NCBI GenBank assembly: GCA_002205965.3
Contig: NADL03000079.1
Span: 186,001 to 250,000 of the forward strand
Length of the DNA stretch: 64,000 nt
Direction: 5' to 3'
Origin: Kappaphycus alvarezii
Lineage: Eukaryota; Rhodophyta; Florideophyceae; Gigartinales; Solieriaceae
Positions within the stretch are counted from its first letter, which is position 1. Each line of letters begins with the position of its first letter. Made by a program: the position numbers and the translations under genes. The notes beneath the pieces were generated by a model that had not been told where the DNA came from, did no database searches, and was given only the letters and a program-made list of their open reading frames with translations. Below are positions 43,279-55,030 of the stretch, piece after piece.

Positions 43279-44560
43279 TTGGCCGTCAGCTTCGACCGGA
43301 AGCAGCGGGAGGCGTTCGCACAGATTCATGGTCCTTGCACCGACTCCGAATGGGAGCAAGCCTGCCTTCCTATTTCCCATGGGGTTCTCGGCATTCCTCT
43401 CGCTTCTTCAATCCTTGAGTCCGCTTATGCGGCTTCGATGATTGATGTTTTCTGCCGTTTCTCAGATCTGCTCTCGTTCTCGGGAGACCTACACCTGGAG
43501 GAAGTGCCTCGGGCCGCGATCTCTTTATTATCTATCCGTTATCCAGATTTTTCCGCTTTCCTGTCGCCCACTTCTCTGTTTCAGCGATGTCAAACGCCGG
43601 TCCCCGGCGAACGGGTCCAGTCTTCTATCTCGTCTGATCTTCACGGTTTGACGTTTAATCGGATCTTCCGTTCATCCTCTGACCACGACAGATGTCGCCT
43701 CATTTCCGTCCGTGAGTCGTCCTCGTGTTTCGCGTTCTCAACTTTACCGCACCCTCACCGCGGCACCTATCTTTCCTCGCAAGCCTGGATAGTTGCTGTC
43801 TCGCTACGCCTCGGCCGCGCGATTTCTCTGGTCATGATCGATGTCCGGTATGTGCTCGCCGTTCCAACGACATCGCCCGTTGCTCGATCCCCTGGGCAAA
43901 CATGCCCTCACCTGTAAGTACGACGATGGGCAGACTTGTTGCCACAATGTCTTGCGTAACGCTCTCCATCGTTACTGTAAGGAGCTTGGAATTTCTGTCT
44001 CTGTTGAACATCTGCTTCCTCCCTTCCCCCTTCGTCCTCTCCCTCGTCCGGCCTTCGCATAGATCTTTTTATCCCTGGTGCATATGGCCTCGACCCGAAG
44101 GATATCGCTTTGGATGTCACAGTGGCCTATCCACAGGTCACTTCTCGCTTTTCCCAGTGTGTCCTATCTGGCGGCGCAGCTGCCTCAATGGCTGAATGTG
44201 CGAAACACACGCACTACGGTCTAGTCTGCCACACGAACGATATACGGCTTCTTCCTGTTGGTATTGATGTGTTCGGTGCCCTTGAGGCCGAGGGTGCGAC
44301 TTTCTTCCGGCTCCTTTCTACGTTCGCTGCTGCCCGTCGAGGCACCACTACCCAATGGGAGCTGCACCTCCTCATCACGCGCTTTTTGTTCTACTTGCAT
44401 GGGTTGCAAGCGCGTCAAGTTCTTACCAGATGCATTTCCGATTAGTTCCTCTCTCATCCCCCTTCGCATGCTAGTTTCTCTGTAATCCCCCTCAGCATGT
44501 TCTCCCACATTCTTTTTTTAAATCCCGTAAAGATTACACACGAAAATATCATCCTCCCCT
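43279..44560 (+). mobile_element. RLE-A' (sister family of RLE-A), 5'-truncated copy
   Basis: It encodes the post-RT part FDRKQREAFAQIHGP, then LPISHGVLGIPLASSILESA, YAASMIDVFCRFSD and a long connection (YPDFSAFLSP, LPHPHRGTYLSSQAW). A CCHC finger (CPVCARRSNDIARC..., GKHALTCKYDDG) and endonuclease-like DLFIPGAYGLDPKD with ALDVTVAYPQ follow. The end reads LLPVGIDVFGALEAEGATFF with a stop at 44443-44445. Protein layout equals RLE-A but DNA is diverged. Three or more frames are used. The 3'UTR has CCCGTAAAGATTACACAC. Confidence 0.8.
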
Positions 44561-44577
44561 CTTTTTAGCAAATTGCA

Positions 44578-44625
44578 AAAGGGGAAAAGTTTGGGTACTT
44601 TAATATTTGGAAAGTAAGACAGTGT
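44578..44625 (-). mobile_element. Tail-type terminus, diverged
   Basis: AAAGGGGAAAAGTTTGGGTA, then CTTTAATATTTGGAAAGTAA. It is the RLE-B/type 2 terminus in minus orientation. No clean target duplication was found. Confidence 0.6.
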
Positions 44626-45400
44626 TCATTTTTTAAAGCAACTGTACAAACCCAGAGGGCAGTAGAAGGTAAAGTAGGGAGCATATTTATAGCGGGAACT
44701 GGGTGGACAGTGAACCGGGGGAGTTGTGAAGGAGAATATGTGTAATGGGTTGAGAAGCACTCGTGTGTGGAGGGCGTGAATAAAACGCAAAATACCGAAG
44801 GGGACAATTTTGAGAACCTGACGGGCTTATATTCATTGCAAGCAGAAGAAAAATTGCGTAGACAGGTTGTGTTTCTCAAGGTGGGGGTGGGTGTTACGAC
44901 GTACTGCGCCATGGGTGGTGAGTTCTTGATGTGGGCCAGCTCATGGTAACCTACGTTCCCGTGATCATGACCTCCTCGATACTTTACGATGCCGAGTTGT
45001 TTGTTGGAGCCTTTGCCGATTCCGCAATCCGTACATGCACTAGAGCACGTGGAGTAGAGCAGATGTGCAGACTAGTACGTTGTGTCGAGTCTTCACGGGA
45101 TATGGAGAAACCATGTAGGAGAACATGCAAAGGAGGAAACAGAGAAACTAATCCGAAAAACGTCTGGTAAGAACCTGACGAGCTTGTAGCCTGTGCAAGC
45201 AGTAAAAGAAAGCGCGAAATGAAAGTTATAGCTCCCATTGAGGAGTGGTGCTGCAACGGGCAGCACCGAACGTAGGAAGACTGCGGAAGAAAGCGGCTCT
45301 GCATCCCGGTAGCCCTCGGCTACCGGGTGCCGAACACACCAATACCAAGAGGAAGAAGCCGAATATCATTTATCCGACAGATTGAACCGTAATGCGTATG
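44626..45400. other. No recognisable gene; weak internal duplication
   Basis: Short related blocks GAGAACCTGACGGGCTTAT (about 44810) and AAGAACCTGACGAGCTTGT (about 45170) suggest an old duplication. Frames here are short and overlap on both strands. I call nothing. Confidence 0.4.
45305..45327. repeat. Perfect 10 bp hairpin with triloop
   Basis: CCCGGTAGCC (45305-45314), loop CTC, GGCTACCGGG (45318-45327). The stem is GC-rich and could act as a terminator-like or Helitron-like hairpin, but no CTRR end follows at the expected distance. Confidence 0.8.
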
Positions 45401-45405
45401 TTTTA

Positions 45406-45961
45406 TGTGAAAATTGACCAAATATTTTAATCTCTATCCCGTTGTCCTACATTGATGCTGAATTGTGGAACAATATTTTTAGTGAGGACCATAATTTATA
45501 TTTATTATGAATCATCAAGGAATGATTTTATCTATTTTACACTGGCACAATTTTATCCTGATTTCAATGCGAAGTAATTTTTATGTCCTACAGCTGGTTT
45601 TTTATTTTATACAGGCTATAATTATTGTAGGTATGCTGCCAACAAATTATCATCAGGATGATTGCTTACCTGGAAAATACTGCAATAATTATTGCTGAGC
45701 CTGAAGTATGCCTACCAAAATTATTGAACAGCTCACCTGATTTTTGTAGCAGGTTCAACCTGGTGTAAAGTACAAGTAGTCTAGGTTAATAGAAATATTT
45801 TTTTAAATCCTCGGGCCATCGAAATATTCCCCTCGATCACCTATCATTAAATTTGGTTTTCTATTCATTATTCATTCTAAGTCCAATTGCGGCATTTATT
45901 TATTTATTCAAGTTGGAACTATTTATTATCATTTGGATCTACCTATCCCAATTATTTTGCA
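45406..45961 (+). repeat. Solo LTR of the Copia family with perfect 5 bp TSD
   Basis: 556 bp, TGTGAAAATTG...ATTTTGCA, co-linear with the LTRs at 28173 and 32128. It is flanked by tttta at 45401-45405 and 45962-45966. A 5 bp duplication is usual for Copia integrase, and a solo LTR arises by recombination between the two LTRs. Confidence 0.92.
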
Positions 45962-45999
45962 TTTTACGCGTTCAGCCGTAGAGGGAGCTGCCCGCCGGA

Positions 46000-46204
46000 T
46001 AGGGCACACTAGAAAATACGGAAGCTGACCTGTGGTTGGGTGACGGTTACATCCAGAGCGATATCCTTTGGGTCTAGGCCGTATGGGCCAGGGATATCAG
46101 ATCCATGCGGAGAGCAGACGAGGTAGAGGAATAAGGCTGGGGAGGAGTAGAGGATATTCAAGCAGTGCAAAAATTCCAAGCTCCTGACAGTGGTGGTGGT
46201 GGGA
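46000..46204 (-). mobile_element. RLE-A' fragment
   Basis: The minus strand encodes a LYSSPALFLYLV block, then GPYGLDPKDIALDVTVTQPQ, equivalent to 44020-44145. It sits directly against the 3' end of the long RLE-A copy. Only the endonuclease-like section survives. Confidence 0.7.
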
Positions 46205-49200
46205 AATCTTTTTGGGTTGTACAAAGTCGCACAGAGGCGTGCGGAGGGTATTCATAAATTAACTACGGATGCGGGCGGCGGGTAGAAACCTGTCGCGCCT
46301 GCATTATTTGGAGACTAAAAGCAAAACGGGTAACGAAGTCGCGAGCTCCTGTTGAGGGAGGAACCGCGACGGGAAGCAGCGAAGGAAGCAAGGCGGCGGA
46401 AAAAACCCTTGCCGTCGTCGCCCAAGGCGCCATAGATATCAATCCCGACGGGGGAGAGGAGGTATCGTTTTGGTTGCAGTAAGTGCCGTAATGACGATGT
46501 TTCTCGCGCTCTGCGAGTGTCGCGGCGGCCCGGCAGTAACCGTACTTGGCGAAATGTGGCGGCGTGCGGAGGAGTGGGCAACAGTAACGTCGACGGCGAT
46601 ATCGGTACTGTGAAGCCCGTATGCAGCGGGTATGTAAATGTCCATTCGTAGCACGGGGGACTCCGAATGCCCAGATGGTTGGGAACCTGGTAGAGGAGCG
46701 GATGTCGACGAGGGCGACGATCCCAACTTCCTTGCAGTAGCGGGCAAGAACGTTGCGGAGGATGTGATGACGACGAGTCATTCCGTCTTCGTATTTGCAG
46801 GTCAACGCGTGTTGACCACTTGGATCTAAGACGGGTGCGATGTCGGCCGAGCGGCGGGAGCAGACCGGACAGCGAGTAGATCCAGGGAAAGCGCGATGCC
46901 GAGACGTAGAGCCAGAGCGACTTTCCACGCGAAGAGGACATGTACGTACCGCGGTGGGGGTGAGGAAGCGAAGAGAAAACAGACGATGCGGAGGATGTGC
47001 GCACGGAGAGGAGCCGTGCTCGGTCGTGGGCTGCCGCGGACGAGAACAACTATCGGACTTCGATAGCATGAGTTCAGTTGTGATCGCAGACTGGAGCCTT
47101 TCGCCGGGGACCGGCGATGAACAACGCTCGAAAAGAGCCGTAGCTGTAAGCGACGAAGACAGCTGCGGGTGGCGGGAGGATAAGAGCGAGATGGCAGACC
47201 GAGGGATCTCTTCCAAGTGGCGGTCCTGGGAAAGAGTAAGCAGGTCGGAGATAAGTCCAAAAGAATCAATTACAGATGCTGCGTATGCAGCCTCGGTAAT
47301 GTCTGAAGTTTGCAGGAGACCTAGACCGCCCATGAGAAGGGGAGAGAGGCTTGGAGCCAGGCTCGCTCTGGACAGGGCAGCTGCAATTGGTGGAACGCTT
47401 CCCTCTGCTTCTGATCGAAGCTAGCGGCGAGAACCGCAGATTGAGTGGAGGGAAGCGTACGTAGCAAGTGCATGACCTTGGAGGCGTTCGCGCAGAAGCG
47501 GTGTAAGTGGAAAGCCAATTGAGCATCATCCAAGTCTCGAAGGGATTGGAAGATGCGGTCAACTGTTTTGGCGGCCTGCGAAAAATTGGGAAACAAAAGC
47601 GTCCGAGCCAATCGGGGATCCCAGCACGATAAACCAGGGGGGGTTGAAAAGGGGCAAGGAAGTGCCAAAGGGGAGTGGGAAGGGGAGAAGCCGTAAACTT
47701 GGGTCTTGGCAAGGTTGAGCTGGAACCCTAGTGGACCTCCTTCAAGCTGGATGAAACGGATGGCAGCAGCGGCTTGGGATCGAGGAAGAACAATGTTACC
47801 GTCATCTGCGTACCAAGCGTTCAGGGCAGGTGAGAACTTCTCCTGTAACGATAGCAAGAGCGGATGGAGAGCCAGGGCAAAGAGCAAGGGACCGAGGGGA
47901 TCACCTTGCTGAGTGCCCTCTGAACTACGGACATAGTAGGGTCCGAAAGCAAGCTCTGTAGGAGCATCGTAACAAGAGTGTACCCACCGTGCGAGGCCTG
48001 GGGCATGTGTCTGTACGGCTTCCAGAATGCGCTGGCGGGAGATGCAATTGAAAGCGTTGCGAGCATCAATCTGGACCAAGACGTGATCGTGGAACTCGGA
48101 TCTCTGGGAAAGACGACGCACAGAATGAATTATTGCATCGGTGCCGTTCTTGACGCCTACCCCGACCTGATGGGGCAGAAGGTAGGAGCGGATGGCGGGG
48201 TGGCTTTGTGTGCCGCGAGCCTAGAAATTAGGCGTAGAGAAGCCCAACCGCGATCGGACGGATTCCCCCGTTTGGCTTCGGCAGCGCAGTAAGACGGCCT
48301 CCGCAGAAATACGGGCGGCACGCGGCCGGCAGATCGCTGTTCAAACAGAGGTTGAGGAACTTTGTCAGGGCATGTAGGCAATCCCTCCCGGGCGTGACCC
48401 CACCTGCCGGGCGAGCAGCATTCGCAGGAACACTGGGGATAGACCATCGGCCCCAGGAGCGGTTGAAGGATCCAGGCTGTGAATGGCACGGCAGGACATC
48501 CGAGACCGAGAACTTTAGCGCCGGAGGCAAACCGTGAGGGGGCATGGGAGTGATTGGGATGGGGGCGGGGGATGAAGTGAAGCCAAGGATTGAAAGGTAG
48601 CTTCGCTGGGGGAGAGTGGGGGATCGACTTGGAGAAGGGCTGCTGTGGCCCGGGAAGGGCTACCCCGGGAGAGGAAGCGCGGCATCTGCGAAGGGCCGTG
48701 TCAGGGCGGGCGAGGGTGGGAGGGGATGGAATCGGAGAGGGGGGCGGAGATGAACAACGAGGAGGCCTCATCGAAGAGGTCATCATAGAGGCGGCTAGAG
48801 GCCATGCGGATGCGGTCGACAAGGCTGGAGCAATTTTCCCTGCGGCGGCGGCCAAGAGCGCGGGGGCGGTTGTGTCGGAAAACCAACTTCGGGATGGCAA
48901 GAAGTTCCAGAAGGGCTCGAGTCCTGTGCTCTGGCGATGGAGCAGATATAACGCGGTACAAGGCAGCAAAGTATAAGTCGTAAGCCGCGGCTTGGACGGG
49001 CGAGGAATGAAGGTGAGAACAGGGAAGGGGGCGGAGAGGAGGGAGCGGAAGGTGAGGGGTGACTGGGATGGTCCTGAAACTAGATTCACAGCTGGGAGAT
49101 TCATGCGTTAGGATCCATGTCGGCATCGGGGGCGGGAATGTGTTCGAGGAGACCATAGGGGTTGGTGTCTGCTGGTGTAGTAGGGAGCGGAGGGATGGGC

Positions 49201-49930
49201 GATTGGGCATTCGGGGCACCGCCGTAATCCAGCCATCCGTTTGAGGCGGAACAGGGGCATTCTGGGTACGGCGGCGTTTGAATCCACCTGCCGTGCTAGA
49301 GGGGAGGCCGGACAGTTTGGTTAGTATTTTCGTATCGATGTCCCGGAGAGCGGTGGCGAAGGATCGAACCGGAGACCATTTAGATTTTCTTCTTCCAAGC
49401 GAGAGATTTCGGAACGCGGACTTTGCCATACAGCAACGAGGTCATCAGACGAGAGATCATTTTTTAGATCCATTACGCCTGAGAACGTAAGAGTTGGTGC
49501 GCCAAAGTTGTCAGAATGCTGCGCCAAGGTGCAATAAGAGTCGTATGCAGCGTTGACCGTAGATAAGTCGCGCACCGCCGCACAGATGTAGAAGTGGTTC
49601 GGATCGGCGGATTGGATGATGGAGCAGGAAACAGGGAACACACCGGCAGAGATGGCGGGCCGAAACTGGGATGGCTTGTGGATCAGGAAGGTCGACGGAA
49701 CGGAACCGCGAACGAAACGCTTCTGATTACCTCCGAAAAGGCCGCGGGTGGCATTGCGAACAGTGTCTGCAAACTTACGGGCTAGGCGGGCGTCGTCGAG
49801 ATCTCGATCAAGCCTTGACGACCGAGGGGGGAAGACGGCGAATAGGGTGGGTCCGCACAGGGGCAGTAGCGTTGCAGTGTACATAATATACCAGACTAGT
49901 GCAGGATGAGGTACTGCTGACCTCATTTTT
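46205..49930 (-). mobile_element. RLE-A non-LTR retrotransposon, longest copy
   Basis: This is a nearly full-length element on the minus strand, in six or more broken frames. The N-terminal region starts at 49926 (DRDLDDARLARKFADTVRNA, ADPNHFYICAAVRDLS) and is of unknown function. A proline/serine-rich linker follows (about 49200-48700). The RT domain spans about 48550-47550: GGRLTALPKPNGGIRPIAVG, QIDARNAFNCISRQRILEA, GTQQGDPLGPLLFALALHP and catalytic NAWYADDGNIV (Asp pair about 47801-47806). Then come thumb and connection, CCHC finger (about 46800), endonuclease-like section and the C-terminal conserved tail. The 3'UTR has CACAGAGGCGTGCGGAGGG on plus and ends in a GTGGTGGTGG run. No AP endonuclease is seen, which fits the RLE class. 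It is not expressible as it stands. Confidence 0.85.
47321..48121 (-). pseudogene. RLE-A reverse transcriptase domain
   Basis: A single open frame of 266 codons holds the palm and thumb of the reverse transcriptase: block A with DARNAFN, block B GTQQGDPLGPLLFALAL, block C YADDGN (both catalytic Asp present) and block D with GFQLNLAKTQVYGF. It is the longest intact RT segment in the window. The fingers lie upstream in another frame (about 48230-48545). By analogy this enzyme copies element RNA at a nicked target. Confidence 0.85.
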
Positions 49931-50249
49931 CAGTAAAATATTTTGTGCCATATGTCTGTACACTGATTTCATGTCAACAGCGGATATGCCATACTGATCC
50001 GTTTTGGGAAGATTCCTAATCGCTTGGTACCCGATGCGTTCTATAGATATTGGAAACTAATTCTTTAATAATGGTAGATGTGCAAGAAATATTGCCGAGG
50101 ATATATGGCTAGTCTATTGTGTTCAAATTTGGGATTCAGTAAAGTAGATAAATCACTCAAATCTCTGTCCAGGTAGGTAAATTTCCTAATTTTGATACTG
50201 TGCCCAAATTCCAGATTAGTCAGGAGATAATTACGTACTTGAAAACATA

Positions 50250-50400
50250 AAAGAATTGATTTGGTCTTTAATTTTTGAAAAGTGTGGTTCGGCTATCCCC
50301 CGGTGTATGCTAGAAATGCTCAGGATAATTGGTAATGTGATGTACCTAAATGGCTGGATCGAAGCCTGTCAGCAGGCATGATGCATTGGACACCGATGCA
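50250..50400 (+). repeat. Repeat shared with the Gypsy remnant at 20.64-20.79 kb
   Basis: TTCGGCTATCCCC, GGTGTATGCTAGA, ATGCTCAGGATAAT and TAAATGGCTGGATCGAAG match the reverse complement of 20670-20775 with few changes. Since the other copy continues from a Gypsy RT, this is probably Gypsy DNA too. 49931-50249 shows no gene. Confidence 0.65.
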
Positions 50401-50791
50401 GCTCATGGAAACAAAAATCAGTTCCTTGAAACTACATAGACTGGCGTGAGGGTAACTGCACATAAATATTCTAGATTTAATAACTGCTTGGAAGTAGCAT
50501 ATTTCTTCAAGCCAACCAACATAGTTTCTCAATTCAATCTTGGAAAAAAATTTCCCTTGCCAATTTACGAGCATTCAAATCGAAACGATTTCTTGGTTAA
50601 TTAATATTACAAGCTATTTTCAAGTATATATATAGTTCTAAAACATTTAATCATTTTAGATGCTGATATGAAGAGTTGCTTACATTCTACCCAATCTGTT
50701 TGAGTGAAACGACTAGTTAATCACATTAACAATTTGATGTTTGCAGTTGTCGCGGAGAGTGTACATCATTTAATGGTGTCTATCAACAGAG

Positions 50792-50900
50792 GGAATTTTC
50801 GTGTTATTTTAATGTATGGAGGATGTGGTCGGATGTATCCACGCCACTGGTGCGTTGTGCGGGATAGGTCGTCACTGATGGGTAACACTGAACAGCATTC
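50792..50900 (-). mobile_element. 3' terminus of tail type 2, longer copy
   Basis: On plus: AGGGAATTTTCGTGTTATTTT, AATGTATGGAGGATGTGGTC, GGATGTATCCACGCC, then GTCACTGATGGGTAACAC. The same order recurs at 62880-62990 (GTCACTACGTAACAC). The two define about 110 bp of the 3'UTR of a second non-LTR family. Confidence 0.7.
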
Positions 50901-51065
50901 TTTGCAGGGCCGGCTCGAAGCCAGCGTGTAGGCATGTCGTGTTAGAAATGAAGGCTGACGGCCTAAACTGGAATCTCTATGAAAAGCGAATCCCCTATAG
51001 AAACTCATGCTTTCATAATTTTGAAGTGGATAAATTATCAATTCAAACAAAATGTTTTTCATTTT

Positions 51066-51150
51066 TAGTCGAATCGTCGAATATCTTTCAACCATTAAAG
51101 CATGGGTTGCTTTAATGTTTAAAAGATATGGTCGGATGTGGCCCGGAATA
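51066..51150. repeat. Two 3' tails in head-to-head arrangement (imperfect palindrome)
   Basis: ATATCTTTCAACCATTAAAG and the inverted CTTTAATGTTTAAAAGATAT flank CATGGGTTG. Each arm is the TCTTCCA...ATTAAA core of a tail. 51151-52950 holds no recognisable gene. Confidence 0.6.
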
Positions 51151-52950
51151 TCCTGGAGGGTACCTAGAGTTGCCTGTTAGTTTTACCTAAAAAGGCGACT
51201 CAAATTCGGTCAACAGTAATGCTCCGGTTGTGATTACGTCCGTGGCAACGTGCTTCTGGTAAGTAGTTTCGTTTGTTCGGTATAGATTTATATTATTTCA
51301 ATTCTTTTGCAAAGTGAAGCCAATATTCTAACAAAAAATATCACAATATACTTGTTAAATTGAAATGTTATTGAGAACATCAAGATTTACAAGTGAAGTT
51401 ACTATAATGATACATATCATTGTAATTTTCTGGTATTCATCAGGATTACATCTACAGTGCACAAATATAATTAGTCTCTATCCCTTCAGAGGGATTTTGT
51501 GAATTTATAAAATGAAAAATTAAATATCTGTACACAACATTTTCTCACTACACATACGGTAAAAGTTTTCTTTATTAAGGACTGTACAAATATAGTACTC
51601 ATTTTCCAAGTAAGTTCTCTGACGATACAGCTATTTACTGCGCTGCGATTCTTTGATTCGTCATACTTCGGTCTCACTCGACGAGCAAAATGTGTCATAT
51701 AAAACACCCACTTCTTTTCTAAAGTTCCCTTCCTAATACTGAGACTCACAGAACATGGAGCTACCTTCAGTCACATCTATCTGGCTTTTTCGCAAGAGAA
51801 AAAATTTTTCCTTTCATGAAATCTTTCGTTCTTTAATTTAGGTTCTTTGTTACTAAATACATACCTGAAAGGTAGATCATAAATTTGAAGCTGAATAAAT
51901 CATCGATTATTGTTGGAACAAACAACAGGAAGTAGATAACTTATCGGTACTTCTTCAAACTTTTGACGTGCGGACTCTAAGCGGATGTTTTAGTCCCTAA
52001 TCTATATCAGAGCATCTAATTCAATTCAATTAGTGAAAATCCATACAAAACTGTCGAAGAAAACTATTTTGCTTATTCATTAAGTAATACTACTTCTTTT
52101 TATGTAAGTGCGGATCACAGCGCCCAGATTACGGTGCAGTTGAGAGAGCTTTTTCAGTGAAGCACAATATGATGACATCGGCGGCTCCGGACACAGTTAT
52201 TACTATAAATATTCGAACCAGTCAAAATATAATGACACCACAAGAGGTAATCAAAATCCCAAATATTGTAGACTTATGGGTCCATTGAACATACAACTTG
52301 GTGTTAGTTCAATTTCTTTAACTTCCTTGTAATTCATATTCTTTCCCTTTCATTAAAATATATAAATGAGTCCCATTTCTGTTTACAAGGGCATGATCAG
52401 AAAATCCAAATAGTTGCAGTTGATGAGAAATGGCGTTCCTTCCATAGATCAAAACCTTGCCTGCATATACTGGTGAGCTCGAATGGAAGCCTTCAACAAG
52501 GCCAAAGAAATAGGTCAAACATTTAGCGAAAAGAGAGAAAATTCCCGGATACGAAATTGAAGTAAAAGAAGCTCCAGCTATCGGGAAATGCATAAAATAT
52601 TACGAAATGTGTCGTTCTACACAACCTGGCCACTACCGCGCGCAGCACCGTTGAAGGACAGGGAGTCATTAATGAAAACATTGGTTCAGTTACTTTGTAG
52701 TTCCAGTCCTATGTTCAGGTTACTAAGTTAAACTATATGTACTGTACTTCCAAAAGATGCTGCATATTGAGCTTGTACGCATCCATAATCCCTAAAAGGT
52801 GTGATTCAATTAGATGAGCGTTCCATCTTGTGATTTGGCGACACCAATGTTGCAGAAACAACAGACTTAGACCTTTTCTCAGCCAAATTCACATCCACCA
52901 GCTTTGCTTCGGGCTAAATGGTGACTGGATTGCTGAGTTTAAAAAAGAGC

Positions 52951-53512
52951 TGTGAAAAATGAAAAAATATTTTCAGAAGTATTGAAAAACTATGCAGTTT
53001 GTTTTTAGATATCGAATACAGTGATGAGAATTGTGGAACAGTATTTCATCAGATGCCAAAACTTTTTTATTTATTGTGAATCATCGGAAAATAATTTCAA
53101 TATTTTCTCTGGCCCGTAGTTTATACTATATTACACTGAACAATTTCTAATTTATGTCAGTTATTTCTTACATTTTACAGTTACAAATAATAAAATTATA
53201 TTGCCAGCAATACTGTTTGGATGTATGATCACCTAGAGAACTATTCCAAAATTATTATTGAGCTTGAATTTGATCTTCAAAATTTATTATACTGCTGGAA
53301 TCATGTTTGTAGCTTTTCTACTCTGATCTACAATATGAATAATCGTGGGATGCTAGAAAATTTTAGCAAGCCTTGGGCCATCGAACTATCCCCGTCGATC
53401 AATAAATATTGGTTTTATTTTTATTATTATTCTGAGTCCTATTCAGATAAATTATTATTCATTTGCTTAAAATTGTCTATTTTTGATCTAAGAATATCAT
53501 TTAATTTTTGCA
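52951..53512 (+). repeat. Solo LTR, Copia subfamily 2
   Basis: TGTGAAAAATGAAAAAATAT...TTTAATTTTTGCA, co-linear with 35676-36156 (shared CCATCGAACTATCCCCGTCG and AATAAATATTGG blocks). Flanking 5-mers (agagc and agctt) do not match, so either the ends have mutated or a flank has been rearranged. Internal sequence is absent. Confidence 0.8.
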
Positions 53513-55030
53513 AGCTTGCAGAAGATATTGCAGTTTTTCCCAATAAGCAAAGAACAAGTTTCTTCTTTTGCTAATTGACTGACTACTGTAAGACTATTTA
53601 ATTGAAAAAACCAAGACGCTGCGCATGACAAATGTAATTGAAATTTTGTTTACATCCACCACTTAATGATCTCCAGCAGAATTTTGAAAAGCCAAAAATC
53701 AAAACGCATAATTTATTTACAGCACCTTTATAAATTTTAGGAATTGGACAATTCAATGAAAGCGATAAAATGGATCAGATGCAGGAATTGTTCGTGGAAT
53801 GATAGCAATCTGGACGAAAAACTCGGCTTGCGATGCGATATGAAAATGACATCTTCAAAAATTGATGATCAGAAAACTGTTGAAGACTATACGACTCACT
53901 TGAAATGGAAGGAGTTTGCACTGCACGGGGAAATTTAGACTAGGTTACAAATCAGGGTATTATGATGTTGTAACCTCAGAACAGCTACATAAAAGTTTCT
54001 TCAAAATTGTGCTGTATTTCTACCAAAAATATGGTAACAATCCATTTTGGATTCAGCTCTGAAATCAAACGGTATTTCAAAAGAATAGATAACGCTTCTG
54101 GTTTTACTCAGAAAACTTGTACAGAGTAGTCATTAAGCAGTTGTACTTCTTAAGTAAACTAGAAACGAGCATATTGTCTGTTTTGGCGCTTGCAGCTACT
54201 CTGTAATTTTACTCGATCACGCTTTTCTGTTGGAAATTAATAAAAGTTTAAACCTCTTAGAGCATCTCCACTCGTGTCGCGCTAAAACCGTAAAACCGTA
54301 AAAATGTGTTGATACATTTACCTTGTGCACTTCCCATTGGGTACTTGTATATCTGGTTGGAATTGCTTAGTCAGCCGCCCTACCTCCCCCCCTCTTCGTC
54401 CCCCCGTCGTTGTGCGGGCCGTCACGAGGCGGGCGGTGCCATTCAGCAGGCCGTCCTTGCACGCGCGATCTCCTTTGATTTCTCACTGATATTCTCCTTC
54501 CGCCACTTTCATTTGGTTATCACGCTACTCTCACTTTCGTTTTACTTCTTCTCGTACCATCCAAAGTCAAGTGGACTTCGACGCCCGGCGTTCCCCCCCT
54601 GCTTCTCGTTGCCAAGGCGATCGCTTAGAACATCGACACCCGACCGCGCTTTCTTCATCGCATCGCCCATCGGCTATCCCGCAGGCTCCCGTCTCCTCCG
54701 CTGACGAGGACAAAATTTCAAAATTCCAAACGGTCAAATTCCGCCGCACCGGATTGATTGCATTGCTGTATCAACTGACAGTGAAGCACGGGTGACAATT
54801 ACAGTTTTGAACAAGGAGGTCTGAAGTGCATACCGACCGTACAGGACAGGAAGTCCCGAGGATTGGCACACTGTACAGTACTGTACAGTAGTAAGTCCAA
54901 TCGCTTAGTAGGGTGCACTGTTCTAGGACCTCAGGGGATTGGAAAATTGTCACTAGTGGACTGTTCGCGCTTACAGCATCATGGCACAGGCCGTAGGCAA
55001 GAAGAATACTTTTACTCTCGAACATCGGCC
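53513..55030. other. No confirmed gene; GC-rich block before RLE-B
   Basis: 53513-54300 is AT-rich with a 64-codon frame (53744) that resembles nothing known to me. 54350-54750 is CT-rich on plus, with frames rich in Ser, Pro and Phe. It may be the 5'UTR or promoter region of the RLE-B element that starts near 55036. An ACTGTACAGTACTGTACAG palindromic repeat lies at about 54869-54889. Confidence 0.4.

Noticed and set aside
44565..44912. A 115-codon minus frame
   Set aside because: Its C-terminal end is the translated tail sequence (LKYPNFSPF) and the rest has no recognisable pattern.
45305..45327. Helitron 3' end
   Set aside because: The hairpin is right, but no CTRR terminus follows within about 12 bases and no Rep/helicase sequence is present.
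47706..47912. Plus-strand frames inside the RLE-A element, and similar frames at 46840-47424 and 48590-48976
   Set aside because: They are antisense shadows of the minus-strand polyprotein, produced by its GC-rich codon use.
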